Shown: positions 1 through 5,911 of the stretch, in pieces
Numbering within the stretch: the first letter of the stretch is position 1
Layout: every line of letters starts with the position of its first letter
DNA from: Chryseobacterium gleum
Lineage (GTDB): Bacteria > Bacteroidota > Bacteroidia > Flavobacteriales_C > GCA-002722245
Assembly: GCA_945903925.1 (NCBI GenBank)
Contig: CAMDPJ010000029.1
Span: forward strand, 1 to 14,613
Length of the DNA: 14,613 nt
Reading direction: 5' to 3'
Made by a program: the position numbers and the translations under genes
The notes under the pieces: model-generated
Told to the model about the DNA's origin: nothing
Databases searched by the model: none
The model's input: only the letters and a program-made list of their open reading frames with translations

Positions 1-13
1 GAGAACAATCTTG

Positions 14-21
14 TATATTTG
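14..21 (+). promoter_or_regulatory. Putative Bacteroidota-type -7 promoter element for the pterin genes
   Basis: TATATTTG matches the Bacteroidota sigma-ABfr -7 consensus TAnnTTTG at every fixed position. A start of transcription a few bases downstream would leave a leader of roughly 13 nt before the ATG at 41. The matching -33 element would fall at or before the window edge and cannot be checked. The placement also argues against the upstream TTG at 11 being the translation start, because that codon would lie before the transcript begins. Confidence 0.45.
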
Positions 22-40
22 CCTCACTAAAAGAGAAACC

Positions 41-451
41 ATGATTTACCTTACCCGAAGAGAACGCTTCAACGCCGCTCACAAGCTTTACAACGAAAGC
101 TGGAGTGCAGAAAAAAATGTTGAAGTATTTGGCAAATGTGCCAATACCAATTGGCACGGACATAATTACGAAGTGTTTGTTACCGTAAAAGGAGAAATCA
201 ATGAAACAACAGGTTTCTTGATAGATCTAAAAGAATTGAGTTCTATTTTGAGAGATAAAATTGTTGAACCTTTAGACCATAAAAACATCAATTTAGATGT
301 GCCTTTTATGAAAGGTAAAATGGCTTCAACTGAAATATTGGCCATTGAAATTTGGAAGCAAATTAAGCAACCAGTAGAGGCATTGGGCTGCATTCTTCAT
401 AGTGTGAAGGTGCAAGAAACAGAAAATAACTCGGTAGAATATTTTGGCTAA
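41..451 (+). CDS. 6-pyruvoyl-tetrahydropterin synthase-like protein (COG0720, Cx5HGH type)
   Basis: This 136-residue enzyme of the PTPS/QueD family should act on dihydroneopterin triphosphate, the product of the next gene, FolE. Visible active-site features are zinc ligands His14, His39 and His41, the catalytic Cys33 in a Cys-x5-His-Gly-His arrangement (33-41), the Asp79-His80 pair in PLDHKN, and Glu126 in the ETENN motif. Bacterial QueD normally has Cys-x3-His-Gly-His. The x5 spacing and the PLDHKN and ETENN motifs are those of the animal-type 6-pyruvoyl-tetrahydropterin synthase that makes tetrahydrobiopterin, so I favour that role over queuosine synthesis. I chose ATG 41 over TTG 11 because it follows an A-rich leader and gives the usual family N-terminus. 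The stop overlaps the folE start by one base (TAATG), implying translational coupling. The family is certain; the exact product is inferred. Confidence 0.9.
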   Translation: MIYLTRRERFNAAHKLYNESWSAEKNVEVFGKCANTNWHGHNYEVFVTVKGEINETTGFLIDLKELSSILRDKIVEPLDHKNINLDVPFMKGKMASTEILAIEIWKQIKQPVEALGCILHSVKVQETENNSVEYFG

Positions 452-1050
452 TGGGAAACTACAAAAGACACGAAGAATACAATGAAGAAGCCACACAAAA
501 AATGGCGGCATTCAACAAAGAGATTCTTAAAATAATAGGTGAAAACCCCGAAAGAGAAGGATTGCTTAAAACTCCCGAAAGAGTTGCCAAATCAATGCAA
601 TACCTTACAAAAGGCTATGATGAAAATCCCGATGAAATAATGCAATCGGCCATTTTCAATGAAGATCACAATGAAATGATTATTGTTAAAGACATTGAAT
701 TGTATTCGTTGTGCGAACACCACATGCTACCTTTCTTTGGTAAAGCACATATTGCTTATATTCCAACAGGGAAAATTGTTGGCTTAAGTAAAATACCTCG
801 TGTTGTTGATGCTTACGCTCGCCGATTGCAAGTACAAGAAAGATTGACTACCGATATTTTAGAATGTATTCAAAGAACATTAAATCCTGTGGGAGTAGCT
901 GTAGTTATTGAAGCGCAGCATATGTGCATGCAAATGCGCGGTGTACAAAAGCAAAATAGTGTTACTACTACCTCATCCTTTAAAGGCGCCTTTGAAAAAC
1001 AAGAAACAAGAAGTGAATTTATAAAATTGATTTCTTCTTCATTACATTAA
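451..1050 (+). CDS. folE: GTP cyclohydrolase I (type IA)
   Basis: This enzyme converts GTP to 7,8-dihydroneopterin triphosphate and formate, the entry step to tetrahydrofolate, tetrahydrobiopterin and queuosine. The 199-residue protein has the usual bacterial length. It carries the zinc ligands Cys88 and His91 in the SLCEHHMLPF motif and Cys159 in QHMCMQMRG. The conserved GLSKIPR segment (111-117) and the ARRLQVQERLT segment (123-133) are both intact. The three metal ligands indicate the canonical zinc-dependent type rather than the metal-promiscuous FolE2 type. The ATG at 451 is preferred over the later Met18 because it sits in a TAATG stop-start overlap with the upstream pterin synthase gene. 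That coupling suggests the cyclohydrolase product is handed directly to the neighbouring enzyme. Confidence 0.97.
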   Translation: MGNYKRHEEYNEEATQKMAAFNKEILKIIGENPEREGLLKTPERVAKSMQYLTKGYDENPDEIMQSAIFNEDHNEMIIVKDIELYSLCEHHMLPFFGKAHIAYIPTGKIVGLSKIPRVVDAYARRLQVQERLTTDILECIQRTLNPVGVAVVIEAQHMCMQMRGVQKQNSVTTTSSFKGAFEKQETRSEFIKLISSSLH

Positions 1051-1074
1051 ACATTGAACTTTAAACATTGAACT
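1047..1074 (+). repeat. Perfect 14-bp tandem duplication across the folE stop codon
   Basis: Two adjacent identical 14-bp units (TTAAACATTGAACT) occupy 1047-1060 and 1061-1074. The folE stop codon TAA (1048-1050) lies in the first unit, and fabD starts 7 bp after the second. It looks like a microduplication in the folE-fabD spacer. No hairpin or promoter match is obvious in it. Confidence 0.85.
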
Positions 1075-1081
1075 AAATACT

Positions 1082-1957
1082 ATGAACGCTTACGTATTTC
1101 CCGGACAAGGAGCTCAATTCCCAGGAATGGGTAAAGAATTGTACAATTCGAATCCTGAAGCAAAAAAATTATTTGATAGAGCCAATGAAATTTTAGGCTT
1201 TAACATTACCGAAATAATGTTCAACGGAACAGAAGAAGATTTGAAACAAACTAAGGTAACTCAGCCTGCTGTCTTCTTGCATTCTGTAATCCTCACTCTC
1301 ACTCTCCAAGACTTCCAACCAGGTATGGTTGCCGGACATTCATTAGGCGAAATATCTGCTTTGGTAGCCAACAAAACCATTTCATTTGAAGACGGATTGA
1401 AATTGGTTTTCGTGCGTGCTCAGGCAATGCAAAAAGCTTGTGAAATCAATCCATCAACAATGGCTGCTATTTTAGGATTAGAAGACAATGTGGTAGAAGA
1501 TGTATGTAAAACCATCGACGGAGTAGTTGTTGCGGCGAACTATAACTGTCCGGGACAACTAGTTATCTCTGGCGAAAACAAGGCCGTTGAAACGGCCTGT
1601 GCTAAACTAACCGAAGCAGGAGCTAAAAGAGCATTGTTACTTCCAGTTGGAGGCGCATTTCACTCACCATTAATGGAACCAGCAAGAGTAGAATTGGCGG
1701 CGGCTATCGACGCTACAACTTTCAATACTCCAATTTGTCCGGTTTATCAAAACGTAACAGCTTCAGCCGTTACCGACCCAACAGCCATCAAACAAAACCT
1801 ATTGATACAATTAACTGCTCCAGTGAAATGGACACAAACTGTCATCAATATGATTGCAGGTGGAGCGACTAAATTCATTGAGGTTGGTCCGGGCAAAACA
1901 TTACAAGGATTGGTAAAAAAAGTAGATAGAGCGATGTCTACAGAAGGAATTTCTTAA
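1082..1957 (+). CDS. fabD: Malonyl-CoA:ACP transacylase
   Basis: FabD transfers the malonyl group from coenzyme A to acyl carrier protein, supplying the extender unit for type II fatty acid synthesis in the cytoplasm. The 291-residue protein opens with the FPGQGAQ motif (6-12). It carries the nucleophile Ser87 in GHSLGE (85-90), the carboxylate-binding Arg112 in FVRAQAMQ, and the catalytic His194 in GAFHSPLM. Length and motif spacing are normal for a standalone FabD, with no sign of a polyketide-synthase fusion. It lies 31 bp after folE and may share the upstream promoter. Downstream it faces the minus-strand sugar operon across a large inverted repeat. Start ATG 1082 places the FPGQG motif at its usual distance from the N-terminus. 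Confidence 0.96.
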   Translation: MNAYVFPGQGAQFPGMGKELYNSNPEAKKLFDRANEILGFNITEIMFNGTEEDLKQTKVTQPAVFLHSVILTLTLQDFQPGMVAGHSLGEISALVANKTISFEDGLKLVFVRAQAMQKACEINPSTMAAILGLEDNVVEDVCKTIDGVVVAANYNCPGQLVISGENKAVETACAKLTEAGAKRALLLPVGGAFHSPLMEPARVELAAAIDATTFNTPICPVYQNVTASAVTDPTAIKQNLLIQLTAPVKWTQTVINMIAGGATKFIEVGPGKTLQGLVKKVDRAMSTEGIS

Positions 1958-1972
1958 TACTTATTTTACAAA

Positions 1973-2077
1973 TAGGGCAATAGTTCCTTCGGGGTACCTC
2001 AGGATGACAATTATTCTTGAAAAGCAATACTTACCCAGTATGTCATCCTGAGGTACCCCGAAGGAACTATTGCCCTA
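1973..2077. repeat. Perfect inverted repeat, 37-bp arms and 31-bp loop (REPIN-like)
   Basis: The left arm (1973-2009) and right arm (2041-2077) are exact reverse complements over 37 bp, separated by 31 bp of unrelated AT-rich sequence. Each arm contains a GTCATCCTGAG core followed by a GTACCC/CGAAGGA stretch. From memory, closely similar TGTCATCCTGAG...CGAAGGA units are dispersed through many Bacteroidota genomes, usually with a GCGAAGT-like centre. Two such units head to head resemble a REPIN or a small non-autonomous element. It fills the gap between the convergent fabD and ywqE-like genes. No transposase is present in the window. The perfect pairing is seen directly; the mobile nature is inferred. 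Confidence 0.9.
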
Positions 2078-2084
2078 GATATTT
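1973..2084. terminator. Putative bidirectional terminator between convergent units
   Basis: The 37-bp hairpin begins 15 nt after the fabD stop and ends 8 nt from the stop of the minus-strand operon. In the plus direction the right arm is followed by AGATATTTTT. In the minus direction the left arm is followed by a T-containing but less uniform stretch. The position and stability would suit termination of both converging transcripts, but the stem is far longer than a standard intrinsic terminator. The terminator role may be secondary to its being a dispersed repeat. Confidence 0.5.
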
Positions 2085-2834
2085 TTACACCAACTGAGAA
2101 TTCATCAACCTTCCCGACTCCACCAATCTATGCATGTGCTCAGTACACAAAGCCCTTTCGATAATAGGAAGATGCGAAGCTTTATGAATGTCGGTTCCTA
2201 AGAAATCAACTATCCCTTCATCAATCATCAAGTGAGCAGCATGAGTAGATTGCGGACCGTAATGGCCGGCCAAAGAATTGATATTAATTTGAAAATAAAC
2301 TCCATGCTCGCGAATAACTCGCAAAGCCTCTGGTCGACCAAAATAAAAAGGATATCTTTCGGGATGAGCTAACACTGGTTTGTAACCCATATCTCTTATT
2401 TTATGAATTAAGGGAAAGGGATTTTCGGGCTCGTTTAAATAAGAAAACTCGAAAAGAATATACTCATTTTTAATAGGTAACAAGTCATTTTCGTGCACCA
2501 GCTTTGCGAAATTTTCATCAAAATAATATTCTGCAGAAGTCTTAATTATTGTTTCAATTTTTTCAGCAACTAATCGATCATTCAAATCTTTAGCACCTTG
2601 TAAAATAGTGGCAGATGAATTGCGGTAAAAATCCGACATCACATGTGGTGTTGTATAGAAAGAATGAAAGCCAAATTCTTTCAATCCTTTCACCAATGTC
2701 ACCGACTCATCTAAGGTTTGCGCGCCGTCATCAATACCTGCAATTAAATGAGAATGCATATCAACACCTATCAACTTAGCATCAATAGGAGGTAAAATAA
2801 TTTCTTTCTTTTTCTTTTTGAAGAAGCTAAACAT
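2085..2834 (-). CDS. ywqE: YwqE/CpsB-type metal-dependent protein-tyrosine phosphatase (PHP fold)
   Basis: This family dephosphorylates tyrosine-phosphorylated BY-kinases (Wzc/CpsD type) and so controls polymerisation and export of capsule or exopolysaccharide. The 249-residue protein shows the PHP metal-binding signature DMHSHL (25-30, ligands His27 and His29). It also has IDDGAQT (34-40), TTPH with His64, AEYYFD with Glu102, AHPER (156-160), and the final GTDIH (Asp215, His217). The N-terminus has five consecutive lysines (6-10) and no signal peptide, so it is probably cytosolic and possibly membrane-attracted. It is the last gene of the operon, starting directly after the epimerase stop with no gap. 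Its partner kinase is not in the window. The family is clear from the motif set; the in vivo target is inferred. Confidence 0.92.
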   Translation of the reverse strand: MFSFFKKKKKEIILPPIDAKLIGVDMHSHLIAGIDDGAQTLDESVTLVKGLKEFGFHSFYTTPHVMSDFYRNSSATILQGAKDLNDRLVAEKIETIIKTSAEYYFDENFAKLVHENDLLPIKNEYILFEFSYLNEPENPFPLIHKIRDMGYKPVLAHPERYPFYFGRPEALRVIREHGVYFQININSLAGHYGPQSTHAAHLMIDEGIVDFLGTDIHKASHLPIIERALCTEHMHRLVESGRLMNSQLV

Positions 2835-3827
2835 TTAAGCTTTGTTTTGAAAATATTTGCTTTCGAACCATGCAATAGTTTCTGCTAAACCAACATTAAT
2901 ACTTACCTGTGGTTGGTATCCCAAAAGCTTTTTAGCTTTAGATATATCGGCCAAAGAATCTTTAACATCACCTACGCGTGGAGCCACAAATTCGGGCTCT
3001 AAAGTAGAATTAACAGCTGTTTTTAGCATCGCAAACAAATCTAATATAGAAGTAGCTTCGCCATAACCAACGTTAAACATTTCTCCAAAAGCTTGTTCTT
3101 TTTGAGTGAATAAAGCTCTAATATTGGCTTGTACCACGTTATCGATATACGTAAAATCTCGAGACTGATCTCCTTCGCCATGAATGGTAGGTGATTGATT
3201 AGAGAGCAAAGCATTCATAAACATAGGGATAACTGCGGCGTACGGTCCATTCGGACTCTGATTCGGACCGAAAACATTAAAATATCTCAACCCCATTACA
3301 GGGAATTTATATACGCGATAGAACACTTTGGCGTACAACTCATCTACTTGTTTTGATACCGCGTAAGGTGATAAAGGATTTCCGATTTGATCTTCGGTTC
3401 TTGGCATTACCGGACTATCGCCATAGACCGAAGAAGAGCTGGCGAAAACCATTCTTTTTACATTAGCATCTTTGGCTGCAGTAAGCAAGTTTAAAAAAGC
3501 ACTAACGTTGGCTTCGTTAGTAGCGATAGGATTGTTGATAGAGCGCGGCACAGAGCCTAAAGCGGCTTGATGAATGACGTAATCAACGCCTTGCACTACT
3601 TTTTCGCACACCATCATATCCACCAATGATTCTTCGTAGAAAACAACATTGGGAAGAGACAAGAACTCTTCAATATTTTCTAAATAACCATTAGATAAAT
3701 TATCTACAATGCGAATCACTCCTGCATTGTGTTTCACTAAATATTTAACGATGTTCGAGCCAATAAAGCCTGCACCACCTGTAACTAAAAAAGTGCTTTT
3801 GCTGATATCTGTATTATGAAAATTCAT
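2835..3827 (-). CDS. wbpP: UDP-N-acetylhexosamine/uronate C4-epimerase (WbpP/TviC-like extended SDR)
   Basis: This enzyme is predicted to interconvert UDP-GlcNAc and UDP-GalNAc, or UDP-GlcNAcA and UDP-GalNAcA, at C4. The 330-residue protein has the NAD-binding GGAGFIG motif (17-23), the Ser-rich catalytic segment SSSSVYGD starting at 130, and Tyr155/Lys159 in SPYAVSK. It also carries the HQAALGSVPRSINNPI and RYFNVFG...YAAVIP stretches that I recognise from Pseudomonas WbpP and Salmonella TviC. An upstream ATG at 3929 exists in frame. It would add 34 unlikely residues and push the gene 92 nt into rmlB, so I chose the ATG at 3827, 10 nt after the rmlB stop. In the operon it can act with the TviB-like dehydrogenase, as TviB and TviC do for Vi antigen. 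Whether it prefers the neutral sugar or the uronate is not decided by sequence. Confidence 0.9.
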   Translation of the reverse strand: MNFHNTDISKSTFLVTGGAGFIGSNIVKYLVKHNAGVIRIVDNLSNGYLENIEEFLSLPNVVFYEESLVDMMVCEKVVQGVDYVIHQAALGSVPRSINNPIATNEANVSAFLNLLTAAKDANVKRMVFASSSSVYGDSPVMPRTEDQIGNPLSPYAVSKQVDELYAKVFYRVYKFPVMGLRYFNVFGPNQSPNGPYAAVIPMFMNALLSNQSPTIHGEGDQSRDFTYIDNVVQANIRALFTQKEQAFGEMFNVGYGEATSILDLFAMLKTAVNSTLEPEFVAPRVGDVKDSLADISKAKKLLGYQPQVSINVGLAETIAWFESKYFQNKA

Positions 3828-3837
3828 TCTTATATAT

Positions 3838-4896
3838 TTATCTTGATTCGTATTGTGTAGCGTAATATTTTTTATAATCCCCCGAAACAACACCATCAAC
3901 CCATTGTTGGTTGGCGAGATACCAATCAACTGTTAGTTCTAAGCCGCTTTCAAACTGAGCTTTTGGCTTCCAACTCAATTCATTATTTAATTTAGTGAAA
4001 TCGATAGAATAACGCATGTCGTGTCCCTGCCGGTCTTTCACGTAGGTTATTAGTTTTTCAGATGTACCCGGAGCCCTGCTTAATTTGTTATCCATTATTT
4101 TACAAAGCGCCTTTACCAATGTGATATTCTGCCATTCGTTGTCGCCGCCAATATTGTACGTTTCTCCATTTTTTCCATCATGAAAAATCAAATCAATAGC
4201 CTCTACATGATCTTGCACATACAGCCAATCGCGCACATTTTCACCTTTACCATAGATAGGCAAAGGCTTATTATTTATAATATTTTGAATGCAAAGCGGA
4301 ATTAATTTTTCTGGAAATTGGCATGGACCGTAATTGTTAGAACAGTTGCTCAATACCACAGGTAAATGAAAAGTTTCGTGGTAAGCGCGCACAAAATGAT
4401 CAGACGAAGCCTTGCTGGCTGAATAAGGAGAGCGCGGATCATAAGAAGTAGTTTCTAGAAATTTTCCTGTTTCCCCCAAAGTGCCATACACCTCATCGGT
4501 AGAAATGTGATAAAACAAATGTTCTTTTTCATCTTTCCAATTGTTTTTAGCTACGTTAAGCATTGTTACAGTGCCAATAACATTGGTTTGCACAAACTCT
4601 AAAGGATTTAATATAGAGCGATCAACATGCGATTCTGCGGCGCAGTGAATAACATGAGTTATTTGATAAGTATCGAAAATTTCTTGAATGCCTTTTTCAT
4701 CACAAATATCTGCTTTTACAAATGCATAATTTGCTGCATCTTTGATATCATCTAAAGAACTTAAATTACCTGCGTAAGTAAGCTTATCGGCATTCACAAT
4801 AAAATAATGAGGATAAGTATTCACAAAATACCGAATTAAGTGACTGCCTATAAATCCAGCCCCACCGGTAATCAATATATTCTTTTGTATACTCAT
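3838..4896 (-). CDS. rmlB: dTDP-glucose 4,6-dehydratase
   Basis: RmlB converts dTDP-glucose to dTDP-4-keto-6-deoxyglucose, the common intermediate for dTDP-rhamnose and many amino or deoxy sugars. The 352-residue protein is typical in length. It shows the NAD-binding GGAGFIG (11-17), the DKLTYAGNL motif (37-45), the catalytic TDE triplet (133-135) in STDEVYG, and Tyr158/Lys162 in SPYSASK. It also has the NCSNNYGP...FPEKLIP and YGKGENVRDWLYV segments characteristic of RmlB rather than other SDR families. It starts 7 nt after galE and ends 10 nt before the epimerase gene. The partners RmlA, RmlC and RmlD are absent from the operon, so the final sugar cannot be named from here. Confidence 0.95.
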   Translation of the reverse strand: MSIQKNILITGGAGFIGSHLIRYFVNTYPHYFIVNADKLTYAGNLSSLDDIKDAANYAFVKADICDEKGIQEIFDTYQITHVIHCAAESHVDRSILNPLEFVQTNVIGTVTMLNVAKNNWKDEKEHLFYHISTDEVYGTLGETGKFLETTSYDPRSPYSASKASSDHFVRAYHETFHLPVVLSNCSNNYGPCQFPEKLIPLCIQNIINNKPLPIYGKGENVRDWLYVQDHVEAIDLIFHDGKNGETYNIGGDNEWQNITLVKALCKIMDNKLSRAPGTSEKLITYVKDRQGHDMRYSIDFTKLNNELSWKPKAQFESGLELTVDWYLANQQWVDGVVSGDYKKYYATQYESR

Positions 4897-4903
4897 TTTA
4901 TTT

Positions 4904-5908
4904 TTATTTTACATACTTTATATCGCGTTCCCAAGCAGAAGAGATCATATCGTCCAGAGAATACTTGGGAGTCCAATTTAATTTATTTTTAGCCAAAGTA
5001 GAATCAGAGTAAATTTGAGTTATATCCCCTTTTCTTCTTCCTGCAATTTGATAATTCACTTTGATAGCATTCACCTTTTCGAAGGTATGAATAAGCTCAA
5101 AAACGCTATATCCTGCCTCAGAACCAAGATTGTAAAACTCTAATTTCTTGTCCATTTGTTTAGCAATCATTCTTTCTAAAGCACACACATGTGCCGCAGC
5201 AATATCCATAACATGAACATAATCTCTAATGCATGTGCCATCCTTTGTTTCGTAATCATCACCGTACACCGTAAGCTGCGCAATTTCGCCTTTGGCCACC
5301 TTTAAAATAAGCGGCATGATGTTATCCATGTTTTTAGGATTGTCGCCCAAAAGCAGTGTAGTATGAGCACCAATAGGATTGAAATAGCGCAATGAAATAC
5401 ATTCTAATTTCCCGACAGCAACAACATCTTCAATCATTTCTTCACACACCTTCTTCGTTTTTCCATAAGGAGAAAAAGGTTTTTGAACTGGGAAAGTTTC
5501 GTCAACGGGTACTTTTTGAACATCTCCATAAACAGTACAAGAGGAAGAAAAAATCAGCTTTGTACACTCTAACTTCTCCATCAAATAAAGTACATTAATC
5601 ATTCCTCTTAAGTTATTATTATAATATTTAAGAGGATTTTCAACCGATTCTTTCACCGCTTTATGCGCCGCAAAATGCACCACAGCATCCACTTTGTATT
5701 TATCCGCTATAGTGAGTAATGCAGTCAAATCGGTAACATCTATAATTTCTAAGGGCACTCTAACTCCAGTAATGGTTTTAATTACATCAATAACAGATTT
5801 ATCAGACGTAGATAAATTATCCACTATCACAACCTCGTAGCTACTTTTAATAAGCTCTACAACAGTGTGTGATCCAATATATCCAGTACCTCCAGTAACT
5901 AAAATCAT
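4904..5908 (-). CDS. galE: UDP-glucose 4-epimerase
   Basis: GalE interconverts UDP-Glc and UDP-Gal through a 4-keto intermediate with tightly bound NAD. The 334-residue protein has GGTGYIG (6-12), the catalytic Ser123 in SSSCTVYGD, Tyr148/Lys152 in SPYGKTK, the RYFNPIGAH motif, and the C-terminal RRKGDITQIYSD segment. The position that gates N-acetyl sugars in the family (Tyr299 in Escherichia coli, Cys in the human enzyme) is Ile299 here, so activity on UDP-GlcNAc/UDP-GalNAc is possible. It sits between the TviB-like dehydrogenase (3-nt gap) and rmlB (7-nt gap). With a separate WbpP-type epimerase in the operon, the two may divide neutral and charged or acetylated substrates. A role on UDP-pentoses is an alternative, since UDP-xylose is made by the same operon. 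Confidence 0.93.
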   Translation of the reverse strand: MILVTGGTGYIGSHTVVELIKSSYEVVIVDNLSTSDKSVIDVIKTITGVRVPLEIIDVTDLTALLTIADKYKVDAVVHFAAHKAVKESVENPLKYYNNNLRGMINVLYLMEKLECTKLIFSSSCTVYGDVQKVPVDETFPVQKPFSPYGKTKKVCEEMIEDVVAVGKLECISLRYFNPIGAHTTLLLGDNPKNMDNIMPLILKVAKGEIAQLTVYGDDYETKDGTCIRDYVHVMDIAAAHVCALERMIAKQMDKKLEFYNLGSEAGYSVFELIHTFEKVNAIKVNYQIAGRRKGDITQIYSDSTLAKNKLNWTPKYSLDDMISSAWERDIKYVK

Positions 5909-5911
5909 AAC

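Noticed and set aside
11..40. In-frame TTG extension of the pterin synthase by ten residues
   Set aside because: The TTG overlaps the TATATTTG promoter-like site, the extra residues do not fit the family N-terminus, and ATG 41 has a good A-rich leader.
3828..3929. N-terminal extension of the WbpP-like epimerase to an ATG at 3929
   Set aside because: It would overlap rmlB by 92 nt and add residues unlike any SDR N-terminus. The ATG at 3827, 10 nt after the rmlB stop, fits the operon spacing.
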